Shown here: positions 1-9,135 of the stretch, piece by piece
How positions within the stretch are numbered: position 1 is the stretch's first letter
Layout: each line of letters opens with the position of its first letter
Assembly (NCBI GenBank): GCA_963617965.1
Contig: CAVEQO010000017.1
Span: 1-44,417, forward strand
Direction of reading: 5' to 3'
DNA length: 44,417 nucleotides
DNA from: UBA6382 sp963617965
GTDB taxonomy: Bacteria; Bacteroidota; Bacteroidia; Bacteroidales; Bacteroidaceae
The notes under the pieces: model-generated
Seen by the model: only the letters and a program-made list of their open reading frames with translations
What the model was told of the DNA's origin: nothing
The model's database searches: none
Position numbers and translations under genes: made by a program

Positions 1-7
1 TCTCTTT

Positions 8-58
8 GCTAAGGTAGAAATTTCTGCCTTAGCATTACTTCCTTTTTCGTTTTTTTAT
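8..58 (+). terminator. Rho-independent terminator of an upstream gene
   Basis: A near-perfect 26-base palindrome (arms 8-20 and 21-33, one G-T pair) is followed by a pyrimidine-rich stretch and a run of seven T at 51-57. On the minus strand no T-run follows the hairpin, so it most likely ends a plus-strand gene lying to the left of the window. Confidence 0.6.
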
Positions 59-109
59 TGAAAATATTTAGGACAACATTGGCTGCTGCACCAAAAAAAA
101 CGTCTTTTG

Positions 110-141
110 TTGGGCAGAGAAAAAATATTGTAGTAATTTTG
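110..141 (+). promoter_or_regulatory. Bacteroidota-type promoter of the rimP-nusA-infB operon
   Basis: TTG at 110-112 is followed after 21 bases by TAATTTTG at 134-141, which fits the Bacteroidota -33/-7 consensus TTG...TAnnTTTG. Transcription would start near 148 and leave a leader of about 120 bases before rimP. Confidence 0.6.
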
Positions 142-156
142 CCGTACACTGGGTGA

Positions 157-186
157 GTGAGAGGTCCACAGGGTTGGACTTCTCAC
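157..186 (+). promoter_or_regulatory. Hairpin in the rimP operon leader
   Basis: Bases 157-168 pair with 175-186 over 12 positions (one G-T wobble) around the six-base loop 169-174. It lies between the predicted transcription start and the rimP start codon. The 11-base word at 171-181 recurs exactly at 238-248 just before the gene. Possible roles are RNA stability or control of this translation/transcription-factor operon; no known leader family was recognised. Confidence 0.45.
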
Positions 187-266
187 TTTCGGTTATAAGA
201 GAAACCCGCCGGAATGGAGAGCCCTGCAAACGCTGTCGGGTTGGACTTGATTTTAGCGACTGAAGA

Positions 267-731
267 ATGATAGAGAAGGAAAAGGTTAGACACCTTGTAA
301 ACCAATGGTTGGACGGCAAGGATTATTTTCTTGCCGATTTGACCGTTTCGGACGATGACCGCATCGTGGTGGAGATAGACCACAAGGAGGGAGTCTGGAT
401 TGACGACTGTGTGGAACTCAGCAAGTTTATCGAGGCAAACCTTGACAGGGATGTTGAGGACTACGAGCTGGAAGTGGGCAGTGCGGGCATAGGCCAGCCT
501 TTCAAGGTGCGCCAGCAGTACGACAACAATGTCGGCACGGAGGTCGAGACGGTGCTGGTTGACGGAAGGAAGCTGAAGGGTATCCTGAAATCAGTGGACG
601 ACAGCGGCGTCGTGGTTTCGGTCAGGACAAAGGTCAAGCCGGATGGTGCCAAGCGGCCCAAGATGGTCGACGTGGACACTCCGCTGACGTTTGCGGACAT
701 AAGGGAAACCAGGGCTGTCATAAAGTTTTAG
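267..731 (+). CDS. rimP: Ribosome maturation factor RimP
   Basis: A 154-residue protein needed for maturation of the 30S ribosomal subunit. The sequence has the RimP layout: an N-terminal alpha/beta domain (about 1-80, with VDVxI-like core 'RIVVEIDHKEG' and the 'YELEVGSAGIGQPF' stretch equivalent to the family's YxLEVSSPGxxRPL), then a C-terminal SH3-like domain (about 85-154). Length is normal for the family. The ATG at 267 follows a purine-rich stretch. It is first in a cluster with nusA and infB, the usual bacterial arrangement, so co-transcription is expected. The GQPF in place of the common DRPL is typical of Bacteroidota members. Confidence 0.95.
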   Translation: MIEKEKVRHLVNQWLDGKDYFLADLTVSDDDRIVVEIDHKEGVWIDDCVELSKFIEANLDRDVEDYELEVGSAGIGQPFKVRQQYDNNVGTEVETVLVDGRKLKGILKSVDDSGVVVSVRTKVKPDGAKRPKMVDVDTPLTFADIRETRAVIKF

Positions 732-821
732 GCGGGGGCTACCGCACCGGGTCCGGTGTCGGGTACGGACGGCCTTGCCTTGGCAACAGGAAACAGGAAA
801 AGAAAAAATACATACTATACA

Positions 822-2087
822 ATGGCAAAGAAAAATACAGACACAGTGAGTCTTATAGACACTTTCGCAGAGTTTAAGGAAACCAAAAGCATTGACGCCG
901 CCACCATGGTGAGCGTGCTGGAAGAGAGCTTCCGTGGTGTGATAGCCAAGATGTTCGGTTCGGACGACAATTACGATGTCATCGTGAACCCGGCCAAGGG
1001 CGACTGCGAAATATACCGCAACCGTGTGGTGGTGGCTGACGGCGAGGTGACGGACACCAACCGCGAGATTTCGCTCAGCGAAGCGCGCAAGATAGCGGAT
1101 GACTACGAGATAGGCGAAGATGTCAGCGAGCGCATTGACTTTGCCAAGTTCGGGCGCAGGGCCATACTCAACCTGCGGCAGACCTTGGCTGGAAAAATAC
1201 TCGAACTGGAACACGATGCCCTCTACAACAAGTACAAGGACCGCGTGGGCGAGGTGGTCAGTGCTGAAGTCTACCAGATATGGAAAAACGAGATGCTTCT
1301 CATTGACGACGAGGGCAACGAACTGCTCTTGCCCAAGAACCAGCAGATACCGGGCGACTTCTTTCACAAGGGCGACATAGTCAGAGCTGTGGTGAACCGT
1401 GTGGAGAACGCCAACAACAACCCCAAGATTTTCATCAGCCGCACGGCACCGGAGTTTCTGCAGAGACTGCTTGAGGCGGAAGTGCCGGAAATCAATGACG
1501 GTCTCATCACCGTCAAGAAAGTCGCGCGCATTCCCGGCGAGCGTGCCAAGATTGCCGTTGAGAGCTATGACGACCGCATCGATCCGGTGGGAGCCTGTGT
1601 GGGCGTGAAGGGCCGCAGGGTACATGGCATAGTGCGCGAACTCCACAACGAAAACCTTGACGTGCTCAATTACACCTCCAATGCCAGTCTCTTCATGCAG
1701 CGAGCCCTCAGCCCGGCAACAGTGTCAAGCATCGTACTTGACGAGGAGAACAAGACCGCACAGGTCTATCTCAAGCCCAAGGAGGTATCGCTTGCCATAG
1801 GCAGAAACGGCCTTAACATCAAACTGGCCAGCATGATAACGGGATATACCATAGACGTGTTCAGGGAATCTGCCGAAGACGAGCCTCAGATTGACGACAT
1901 TTATCTTGATGAATTCAAGGACGAGATTGACTCGTGGATTGTAGACTCCCTCAAATCAGCCGGCTACCAGACGGCACGCCAGATACTGGCGGCATCGCGC
2001 GAGGAAGTGGCGGATCAGGCAGATCTGGAACTTGACACCGTGGATGACGTGGTCAGGGTGCTCAAAGAGGAGTTTGAACAGGAATAG
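822..2087 (+). CDS. nusA: Transcription termination/antitermination factor NusA
   Basis: A 421-residue RNA-polymerase-associated factor acting in pausing, termination and antitermination. The N-terminal polymerase-binding domain (about 1-125) is followed by an S1 RNA-binding domain (about 130-200) and two KH domains (about 205-345, with the 'GACVGVKGRRV' and 'AIGRNGLNIKLA' GxxG loops). A short acidic C-terminal tail carries a helix-hairpin-like segment. The ATG at 822 was preferred: an in-frame GTG at 756 would add 22 residues with no family resemblance. It sits 90 bases after rimP and before infB in the conserved operon. Confidence 0.96.
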   Translation: MAKKNTDTVSLIDTFAEFKETKSIDAATMVSVLEESFRGVIAKMFGSDDNYDVIVNPAKGDCEIYRNRVVVADGEVTDTNREISLSEARKIADDYEIGEDVSERIDFAKFGRRAILNLRQTLAGKILELEHDALYNKYKDRVGEVVSAEVYQIWKNEMLLIDDEGNELLLPKNQQIPGDFFHKGDIVRAVVNRVENANNNPKIFISRTAPEFLQRLLEAEVPEINDGLITVKKVARIPGERAKIAVESYDDRIDPVGACVGVKGRRVHGIVRELHNENLDVLNYTSNASLFMQRALSPATVSSIVLDEENKTAQVYLKPKEVSLAIGRNGLNIKLASMITGYTIDVFRESAEDEPQIDDIYLDEFKDEIDSWIVDSLKSAGYQTARQILAASREEVADQADLELDTVDDVVRVLKEEFEQE

Positions 2088-2165
2088 CGGCAACGGTCGG
2101 CAAAGTGCCGGACATGTCTCCCCCGGGGGTTATACAATACACATATTCATTTTATATAGCAATTG

Positions 2166-4949
2166 ATGAGCGTGAGATTAAATAAAGTTTTAAAGGAATT
2201 CAATATCGGACTGCAGACCGTTGTGGATTTGCTGGAGAAAAAGGGGTTCAAAGTAGAGGCTGACCTGAACGCAAAAATCACCGAAGACCAGTACGACATT
2301 GTGAAAAAGGAGTTCGGAAGCGACAAAACCCAGAAAAAGGAGGCGGAGGATATCAGTACCAAAAGGGCTTTCGAGAAAAAGGCTCAGGCCAGGGCTGCCG
2401 CAAAGGAAATCAAGACAGAACTGCCCAAACAGCCGCAATTCAAAACCGTGGGCAAGGTTGACCTTGACAACCTTGTACCGAAGCCGGCCGTGGTTGCGCC
2501 TGAACCGCAGGAAGCCGCCGTTGCCGATGCGGTAGCCGTCAAGGAAGAAGAAACCGTAGCAACGGCCTCCGCCGCCAGTCCCGCTACGTCGCCAGAACCG
2601 CTTCCCGAACAAAAAACCGCAGCAACTGTCGCTTCTGCGGAAACTACAGCGCAGCCGGCAGGGGAAGAAGCCGTGTCCGACGGGTCAGGAGAAGTTTTCA
2701 GACCCGGCAAGTCACAGACTCTGGAGGGTCCCAAGGTTCTCGGCACGATAGACCTGTCGTCAATCAACGAAACGACACGCCCGAAGAAGAAGAGCAAGGA
2801 AGAGCGCAAGAAGGAACGCGACGAGAAAATCCGCCAGCAATTCGCAGTGCCGTCATCAAGCAAGAAAAAACGCAACCGCATACAGCCCAACAAGGTTGAC
2901 ATCAATTCTGAGGCCAATGCCATTTCCAACAGCCAGCAGACTCACCAGAACACTTCTGGCAACAACGGCAAAAGCCAGAAGCAGAGGAACAAGAACCAGA
3001 AATTCACCGGAAACGGGGCAGCCCATGCCTCCGTCAAACCGTCTGTGTCTGACGAGGATGTCGCAAAAGAGGTGAAGAAGACTCTGGCGCGCCTGCAGAA
3101 CAAAAAGGCTTTTGCCAGTGGTGTGAAATACCGCAAGGAGAAGCGCGACCAGATACGCGACAGGATGGAGCAGCAACTCAGCGAAGAGGCATTGGAGGGC
3201 AAGACGCTTAAACTCACGGAATTTGTTACCGCCAATGAGCTGGCGAGCATGATGGGAGTGCCGGTGACCAAGGTTATCGGTACTTGCATGAGCATCGGCA
3301 TGATGATCAGTATCAACCAGCGCATGGATGCCGAGACTATCAACATGGTTGCCGAGGAATTCGGTTTCAAGACGGAATATGTCAGTGCATCGGTGTCGGA
3401 GGCCATACAGGAAGAGGAAGATCAGATAGAAGACATGGAACCGCGCGACCCGATAGTGACCGTTATGGGCCATGTGGACCACGGCAAGACCTCACTGCTT
3501 GACTGGGTGCGCAAGAGCAACGTCATCGCTGGCGAAGCGGGCGGCATTACCCAGCATATCGGAGCCTACAACGTGGAGTTGGAGAACGGTCGCAGGATAA
3601 CATTCCTTGACACCCCCGGTCATGAGGCGTTTACTGCCATGCGTGCCCGTGGTGCACAGGTGACCGACATTGCCATCATCATCATTGCCGCCGACGACGA
3701 CGTGATGCCGCAAACCAAGGAGGCTATAGCCCATTCACAGGCAGCCGGTGTGCCCATGGTGTTTGCCATCAACAAGATAGACAAGCCCGGTGCCAATCCC
3801 GACAAGGTGAAGGAGTCGCTGGCCAACATGAATCTCCTTGTGGAGGACTGGGGAGGCAAATACCAGTGTCAGGAGATTTCCGCCAAGAAGGGTATTGGTG
3901 TCAGTGAGCTGCTTGAGAAAGTACTGCTCGAGGCTGACATGCTTGAACTCAAGGCCAATCCCAACCGCAGGGCTACGGGCACCATCATAGAATCGTCGCT
4001 TGACAAGGGGCGCGGATATGTGGCGACAATACTGGTCAGCAACGGAACTTTGAATATTGGCGACAATGTCATTGCCGGTACTTGCTACGGGCGTGTGAAA
4101 GACCTCACCGATGAGCGTGGTCGCAAGATAAAGAGTGTGGGACCCGCACGTGCGGCGACTTTGCTCGGCCTTAACGGCGCGCCCCAGGCAGGCGACACTT
4201 TCCACGTGATGGACTCGGAGCCTGAAGCCCGCGAGATAGCCAACAAACGTCTGCAACTGCAGCGCGAGCAAGGCATCCGCACGCAGCACCGCATTGGCCT
4301 GGAGGAAATCGGTGCCCGTATCGCCATGGGCGGAGTGGAGGAACTCAACATCATTGTCAAGGGCGATGTGGACGGCTCGGTAGAGGCACTCTCGGACTCG
4401 CTCATCAAGTTGTCTACCGAAAAGATAAAGGTAAATGTCATACACAAGGCTGTCGGGCAGATTTCAGAAAACGACATAGTGCTGGCGGCAGCCTCCAAGG
4501 CCATAATCATCGGATTTCAGGTCAGGCCGAGCAAGGGCGCACGTGCCGAAGCCGACAAGCAGGGCGTGGACATCCGCCTGTATTCGGTGATCTATGATGC
4601 CATAGAGGAAGTCAAGGAAGCAATGGAGGGCTTGCTCAAACCTATTGTCAAGGAAGAGCAGACCGCCCAAGTCGAAGTGCGCCAGATATACCGCATCAGC
4701 AAGGTCGGCCTTGTGGCCGGAGCCTACGTTGTGGACGGCAAGGTGTCGCGTACTGACAAGGCTCGCGTGATACGTGACGGCATTGTGGTTTTCACCGGCG
4801 AGATCAACGCGCTGAAGCGTTTCAAGGATGACGTGAAAGAAGTCAGCACCAATTTCGAGTGCGGAATCTCGCTGACCAACTGCAATGACTTGCGCGAGGG
4901 CGATGTGATAGAGACGTATCAGGAGATAGAAATCAAACAGAAACTGTAA
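2166..4949 (+). CDS. infB: Translation initiation factor IF-2
   Basis: A 927-residue GTPase that places initiator tRNA on the 30S subunit. The N-terminal IF2-N domain (about 1-50) is followed by a long low-complexity Lys/Glu/Ala/Pro region (to about 330), as usual for Bacteroidota. The GTPase domain starts near 430: G1 GHVDHGKT at 435-442, G3 'DTPGHEAF', G4 'NKID'. Two beta-barrel domains and the C-terminal tRNA-binding domain follow. The ATG at 2166 is preferred over the adjacent TTG at 2163. The 78-base gap after nusA holds a small hairpin and the 10-base palindrome CCCCCGGGGG (2120-2129). Confidence 0.97.
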   Translation: MSVRLNKVLKEFNIGLQTVVDLLEKKGFKVEADLNAKITEDQYDIVKKEFGSDKTQKKEAEDISTKRAFEKKAQARAAAKEIKTELPKQPQFKTVGKVDLDNLVPKPAVVAPEPQEAAVADAVAVKEEETVATASAASPATSPEPLPEQKTAATVASAETTAQPAGEEAVSDGSGEVFRPGKSQTLEGPKVLGTIDLSSINETTRPKKKSKEERKKERDEKIRQQFAVPSSSKKKRNRIQPNKVDINSEANAISNSQQTHQNTSGNNGKSQKQRNKNQKFTGNGAAHASVKPSVSDEDVAKEVKKTLARLQNKKAFASGVKYRKEKRDQIRDRMEQQLSEEALEGKTLKLTEFVTANELASMMGVPVTKVIGTCMSIGMMISINQRMDAETINMVAEEFGFKTEYVSASVSEAIQEEEDQIEDMEPRDPIVTVMGHVDHGKTSLLDWVRKSNVIAGEAGGITQHIGAYNVELENGRRITFLDTPGHEAFTAMRARGAQVTDIAIIIIAADDDVMPQTKEAIAHSQAAGVPMVFAINKIDKPGANPDKVKESLANMNLLVEDWGGKYQCQEISAKKGIGVSELLEKVLLEADMLELKANPNRRATGTIIESSLDKGRGYVATILVSNGTLNIGDNVIAGTCYGRVKDLTDERGRKIKSVGPARAATLLGLNGAPQAGDTFHVMDSEPEAREIANKRLQLQREQGIRTQHRIGLEEIGARIAMGGVEELNIIVKGDVDGSVEALSDSLIKLSTEKIKVNVIHKAVGQISENDIVLAAASKAIIIGFQVRPSKGARAEADKQGVDIRLYSVIYDAIEEVKEAMEGLLKPIVKEEQTAQVEVRQIYRISKVGLVAGAYVVDGKVSRTDKARVIRDGIVVFTGEINALKRFKDDVKEVSTNFECGISLTNCNDLREGDVIETYQEIEIKQKL

Positions 4950-4961
4950 CGCGGGTTGTCC

Positions 4962-5531
4962 ATGCTGTCGGTAGATGCGGTAATAGTGCTGATTTTGCTG
5001 TGGGGAGCATGGAGGGGATGGAAATCCGGCTTCATAAAGGAAGTGTTCTCCACTTGCGGTCTCGTTGTGGGGCTGCTTGCTGCCGTGCTGTTCTACAAGA
5101 CGCTTGGCGAGCATTTCACGCCTGTCCTCGGATCTGGCAGCATTGCCTCGTATGCAGGCTGTGTACTGGCGTTCGTGCTGATATGGGTACTGGTGCCCGT
5201 GTTGGCCGGCATGGCCGCCAATGTCATGACCAAGGCAGTGAAGAGTGTTTTCCTCGGTCCGCTCAACTCTTTGCTCGGAATGTTGCTCGGAACGGTGAAA
5301 TTCCTGATACTGATCAGTTTCGTGTTCAGTGCGATGTCGTATGTGGGCATTGTGTCCGAGCGGAAGAAAAACGCCTCCAGACTGTATCCCTACGTCACGG
5401 CATTGGGTGACTTGGCATTGGGCGGAAGTACCATTGCGGAGGAAAGCGGAAAGACAAAAGACAAAACTGTGGTTATCAGGTTTGACAGAAGTCACAAGGA
5501 GGGAAAAGATGGGGCAGAACGGGGAGAATAG
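4962..5531 (+). CDS. cvpA: CvpA family membrane protein
   Basis: A 189-residue inner-membrane protein with four predicted hydrophobic segments (about 3-20, 28-48, 62-85, 100-125) and a charged C-terminal tail. The start 'VDAVIVLILLWGAWRGWKSGFIKEV' region (here quoted only as its GxxxGxxxGF-like core) is typical of the CvpA/colicin V production family. Its molecular job is poorly defined. The ATG at 4962 follows infB by 12 bases; an in-frame TTG at 4956 is possible. Its 3' end overlaps the start of sufB by 23 bases, which suggests translational coupling within one transcript. Confidence 0.85.
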   Translation: MLSVDAVIVLILLWGAWRGWKSGFIKEVFSTCGLVVGLLAAVLFYKTLGEHFTPVLGSGSIASYAGCVLAFVLIWVLVPVLAGMAANVMTKAVKSVFLGPLNSLLGMLLGTVKFLILISFVFSAMSYVGIVSERKKNASRLYPYVTALGDLALGGSTIAEESGKTKDKTVVIRFDRSHKEGKDGAERGE

Positions 5532-6960
5532 CTTCATAAAGAAAATTGCCGGCAAGGATTACGAATACGGTTTTACCACCGATGTCAAGACCGAAATAAT
5601 AGAGAAAGGCCTTGACGAGGGTGTGGTATGCCTTATTTCGGAAAAGAAAGGCGAACCGCAGTGGCTGCTTGATTTCAGACTCAAGGCTTTCAGGCACTGG
5701 CTTACGCTTGAGCAGCCGTCGTGGGGGCATGTGAGCCTCCCGCAGATTGACTATCAGGCGATATCCTACTATGCAGACCCACGCGGCAATTCGGCAGGAA
5801 AGAAATCTCCGGCGATAGACCCTGAACTTGAGAAGACATTCGACAAACTGGGCATACCGCTTCACGAACGCCTTGCTCTCGGTGGCGTGGCCGTTGACGC
5901 GGTTATGGACTCTGTGTCGGTGAAGACCACTTTCAAGGAACGGCTTGCGGAAAAGGGCATTGTGTTCTGCTCAATGTCAGAGGCGGTAATGTCTCATCCT
6001 GATCTGGTGAAACAGTATCTTGGCAGTGTCGTACCCTATCGTGACAATTTCTTTGCCGCTCTCAACAGTGCCGTGTTCAGCGACGGTTCCTTCGTGTATA
6101 TCCCCAAGGGCGTGAGATGCCCGATGGAACTGTCTACATATTTCAGGATAAATGCCGCCAACACCGGACAGTTTGAACGTACGCTCATAGTCTGTGACGA
6201 CGGCGGCTATGTGTCTTACCTTGAGGGATGTACTGCGCCGATGCGTGACGAAAACCAACTCCATGCTGCAATCGTGGAGATTGTGGTCAACAAGGATGCG
6301 GAGGTGAAATATTCCACAGTGCAGAACTGGTATCCCGGCGACAAGAACGGAAATGGCGGTGTGTACAATCTTGTCACAAAACGCGGACAGCTCAGGGGGG
6401 AGAACAGCAAGCTTTCATGGACACAGGTGGAGACGGGTTCTGCCGTGACCTGGAAATATCCCAGCTGCGTGCTGCAGGGCGACAACTCGGTTGCCGAGTT
6501 CTATTCCGTGGCCGTGACCAACAATTATCAGGAGGCCGACACAGGCACAAAGATGATTCATGTGGGCAGAAACACGAAAAGCACTATCGTAAGCAAAGGC
6601 ATTTCTGCGGGCCACAGCCAGAATTCTTACAGAGGGCTGGTGAAGACCGGTACCCGGGCGCATGGGGCACGCAACTATTCAAGTTGCGATTCGCTGCTGC
6701 TCAGCGACACGTGTGGCGCCCACACTTTTCCATACATAGACGTCAACAACGACACAAGCATAGTCGAGCACGAGGCTACCACCTCAAAGATTTCAGAGGA
6801 ACAGCTGTTCTATTGCAACCAGCGTGGAATCCCTATGGAAGAGGCGGTGGGGCTGATTGTCAACGGCTATGCCAAGGAGGTTCTGAGCAAGTTGCCGATG
6901 GAGTTCGCCGTAGAGGCACAGAAGCTCCTGTCGGTGTCGCTTGAAGGCTCTGTCGGCTGA
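5509..6960 (+). CDS. sufB: Fe-S cluster assembly protein SufB
   Basis: A 483-residue scaffold subunit of the SufBCD complex, which builds iron-sulfur clusters in the cytoplasm. Family stretches visible are 'VYIPKGVRCPMELSTYFRIN', the 'CDSLLL' segment and the C-terminal 'FYCNQRGIPMEEA' motif. The ATG at 5509 is set by an AAGGAGG ribosome-binding site just upstream and by the family N-terminus; the open frame continues upstream inside cvpA but lacks homology there. It overlaps the cvpA stop and is followed after 12 bases by sufC. Confidence 0.96.
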   Translation: MGQNGENSFIKKIAGKDYEYGFTTDVKTEIIEKGLDEGVVCLISEKKGEPQWLLDFRLKAFRHWLTLEQPSWGHVSLPQIDYQAISYYADPRGNSAGKKSPAIDPELEKTFDKLGIPLHERLALGGVAVDAVMDSVSVKTTFKERLAEKGIVFCSMSEAVMSHPDLVKQYLGSVVPYRDNFFAALNSAVFSDGSFVYIPKGVRCPMELSTYFRINAANTGQFERTLIVCDDGGYVSYLEGCTAPMRDENQLHAAIVEIVVNKDAEVKYSTVQNWYPGDKNGNGGVYNLVTKRGQLRGENSKLSWTQVETGSAVTWKYPSCVLQGDNSVAEFYSVAVTNNYQEADTGTKMIHVGRNTKSTIVSKGISAGHSQNSYRGLVKTGTRAHGARNYSSCDSLLLSDTCGAHTFPYIDVNNDTSIVEHEATTSKISEEQLFYCNQRGIPMEEAVGLIVNGYAKEVLSKLPMEFAVEAQKLLSVSLEGSVG

Positions 6961-6972
6961 CAACAAGACAAT

Positions 6973-7737
6973 ATGAAGACAATGCTTGAAGTAAAAGACT
7001 TACACGCCTCCGTGGAGGGGAAGGAAATACTGAAAGGAGTCAGTCTCACGGTAAATGCCGGCGAGGTTCATGCCCTGATGGGACCCAACGGTTCGGGCAA
7101 GAGTACGTTGAGCAATGTGCTGGTGGGAAACCCGCTGTATACGGTGACCGGTGGTGACATTATTTTCAATGGCAAGGACTTGCTGGCCATGCCGGCGGAG
7201 ACCAGAAGCCATGAGGGATTGTTCATGTCTTTCCAGACACCGGTAGAGATCCCCGGAGTCAGCATGAACAATTTTATGCGTGCCGCAATCAATGCCAAGC
7301 GCAAATACCAGGGTCTGCCGCCCGTTTCCGGTGCGGAGTTCCTGAAAATGGTGAAGGAAAAGCGCACTTTGGTGGGGCTTGACGCCAGCCTTACGCGCCG
7401 CAGTGTCAACGAGGGGTTCAGCGGCGGTGAAAAGAAGCGCAATGAAATCTTCCAGATGGCGATGCTTGAGCCCAAGCTGACCATTCTTGACGAAACAGAT
7501 TCGGGATTGGACGTGGATGCCCTGAGAATCGTGGCAGACGGGTTCAACAGGCTGCGGTCGCCGCAGACCAGTGCCATTTGCATAACCCACTACCAGAGAA
7601 TGCTGGATTATCTCAAGCCTGACATTGTCCATGTGATGATAAACGGACGCATTGTCAAGACGGCCGGCCCGGAACTGGCATACAAAATTGAGGAACAGGG
7701 CTTCGATTGGATAAAAGAAGAATTGGGTGGGGAGTAG
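6973..7737 (+). CDS. sufC: Fe-S cluster assembly ATPase SufC
   Basis: A 254-residue ABC-type ATPase that powers the SufBCD scaffold; it is cytoplasmic and not a transporter. It shows Walker A GPNGSGKST (about 37-45), the Q-loop 'SFQTP', the signature FSGGEKKRNE and Walker B 'LTILDETDSGLD' with the SufC-specific ETDSGLD. The H-loop 'ITHYQRML' follows. Length is normal. It lies between sufB and sufD with gaps of 12 and 3 bases, so the three subunits are produced together. Confidence 0.97.
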   Translation: MKTMLEVKDLHASVEGKEILKGVSLTVNAGEVHALMGPNGSGKSTLSNVLVGNPLYTVTGGDIIFNGKDLLAMPAETRSHEGLFMSFQTPVEIPGVSMNNFMRAAINAKRKYQGLPPVSGAEFLKMVKEKRTLVGLDASLTRRSVNEGFSGGEKKRNEIFQMAMLEPKLTILDETDSGLDVDALRIVADGFNRLRSPQTSAICITHYQRMLDYLKPDIVHVMINGRIVKTAGPELAYKIEEQGFDWIKEELGGE

Positions 7738-7740
7738 GAG

Positions 7741-9120
7741 ATGGATGACAGCCTGTTGCCTGAAAATTTAGACAGAAAACCGTTTGCCGTGAATAGCGAA
7801 AGACAATATATTGACCTGTATTTGCAACACGAGGATATCGTCAACCATGGAAGCCATGCTCTGGTAAACGAACACCGTGCAGAAGCGTTGGCCACCCTGC
7901 GGAAGAGCGGTTTGCCGTCGCTGAAGGACGAACGTTTCAGGTATACCGATGTGCAGGAAGTGTTCGGGTACGATTACGGTCTCAACATAAAGCGCAGGAA
8001 GATGGTGTCTGATCCGCGCACGGCATACCGCTGCAGCGTGCCTGGTCTTGACAGCGCACTCTATTATGTGTTCAATGACCGCATAGAGGCCTGCGACACG
8101 TGCGGTATTGAGGGGCTTTTTGTAGGTTCGCTTGTTGGTTTCGCGGAGAAATGCCCGGAGATATTCAAATCACACTACAACCGTCTCGCTCCCGATGGCA
8201 TAGTGTCGCTGAACACCCTTCTGGCGCAAGACGGAGTCGTCATATATGTGGCTGACGGTCATAAGATAAGGCGGAATATACAGATTGTGAACCTCACTGT
8301 CGGCGACTCTCCTGTCATGACCAACCGGCGCATGATGATAATAACGGGAGAGGGTGCGGAAGTTTCCGTACTGCTGTGCGATCACTCCCTTGCCGGAAAC
8401 CGGCATCTCACTACGGAGGTCGCGGAAGTGTATCTTGGCGCAGACAGCGAATTGCATCTGTGTGCCATAGAGGAAACAAATGAAGCCAACAGCCTGTTCC
8501 GCACTACCAGTGTCGTGCAGGAAAAACGGAGTGTCCTGTCTTATGCGGACATGACGCTGCACAATGGCGTGACCCGGCATTCCTTTGTGACCCGTCTTGT
8601 GGGGGAGGGGGCTGCTGCACGGATTTCCGGACTCGTGATTGGCGACGGTACCCAGCATATTGACAACAACTTGCTTGTGTCACACGAAGCCTGCCGTTGC
8701 AGTAGCGACATTCTGTATAAGTATGTGCTTGACGGCGAGTCAAGGGGTGCTTTTGCCGGCAAGGTCTATGTCGCAAAGGGTGCGCAAAAATCAGACTCGC
8801 AAGAGACAAACGCCAACCTGTGTGTGTCGCCCAAGGCTCATGTCTATACTCAGCCCATGCTTGAAATATATGCCGACGACGTGAAGTGTAACCACGGTTC
8901 CACCGTAGGGCAACTCAGCGAAGCCGCATTGTTCTATATGGCGCAACGGGGCATAGATCTTGCCGAAGGCCGCCGGCTGCTGCAGCAGGCGTTTGCCGTG
9001 GAGGTCATTGACCGCATTGGTTTTGAAGCCCTGCGCAACCGCTTGTCCCGTATGGTCGAGGAGCGTTTCCGCCACAGGGACGGGGCGTGCGGCGACTGCT
9101 CGTTGTGTTCAAAGAGATAA
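7741..9120 (+). CDS. sufD: Fe-S cluster assembly protein SufD
   Basis: A 459-residue SufBCD subunit paralogous to SufB. The conserved C-terminal core is seen in 'KVYVAKGAQKSDSQETNANL', 'YADDVKCNHGSTVG' and 'FYMAQRGIDLAEGRRLL'; the ADDVKCxHG motif is characteristic of SufD. The N-terminal half is divergent as usual. The extreme C-terminus has an unusual cluster of four Cys (CGDCSLC plus one upstream) that could bind metal, which I cannot confirm. The ATG at 7741 lies 3 bases after the sufC stop and is preceded by a GGAG-type ribosome-binding site. Confidence 0.95.
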   Translation: MDDSLLPENLDRKPFAVNSERQYIDLYLQHEDIVNHGSHALVNEHRAEALATLRKSGLPSLKDERFRYTDVQEVFGYDYGLNIKRRKMVSDPRTAYRCSVPGLDSALYYVFNDRIEACDTCGIEGLFVGSLVGFAEKCPEIFKSHYNRLAPDGIVSLNTLLAQDGVVIYVADGHKIRRNIQIVNLTVGDSPVMTNRRMMIITGEGAEVSVLLCDHSLAGNRHLTTEVAEVYLGADSELHLCAIEETNEANSLFRTTSVVQEKRSVLSYADMTLHNGVTRHSFVTRLVGEGAAARISGLVIGDGTQHIDNNLLVSHEACRCSSDILYKYVLDGESRGAFAGKVYVAKGAQKSDSQETNANLCVSPKAHVYTQPMLEIYADDVKCNHGSTVGQLSEAALFYMAQRGIDLAEGRRLLQQAFAVEVIDRIGFEALRNRLSRMVEERFRHRDGACGDCSLCSKR

Positions 9121-9135
9121 CAGGAGAGGACAGCC

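Noticed and set aside
756..821. GTG start giving NusA 22 extra residues
   Set aside because: The extension has no resemblance to NusA N-termini, and the ATG at 822 gives the expected start.
591..1646. 351-codon minus-strand frame
   Set aside because: Antisense to rimP and nusA; codon-phase shadow.
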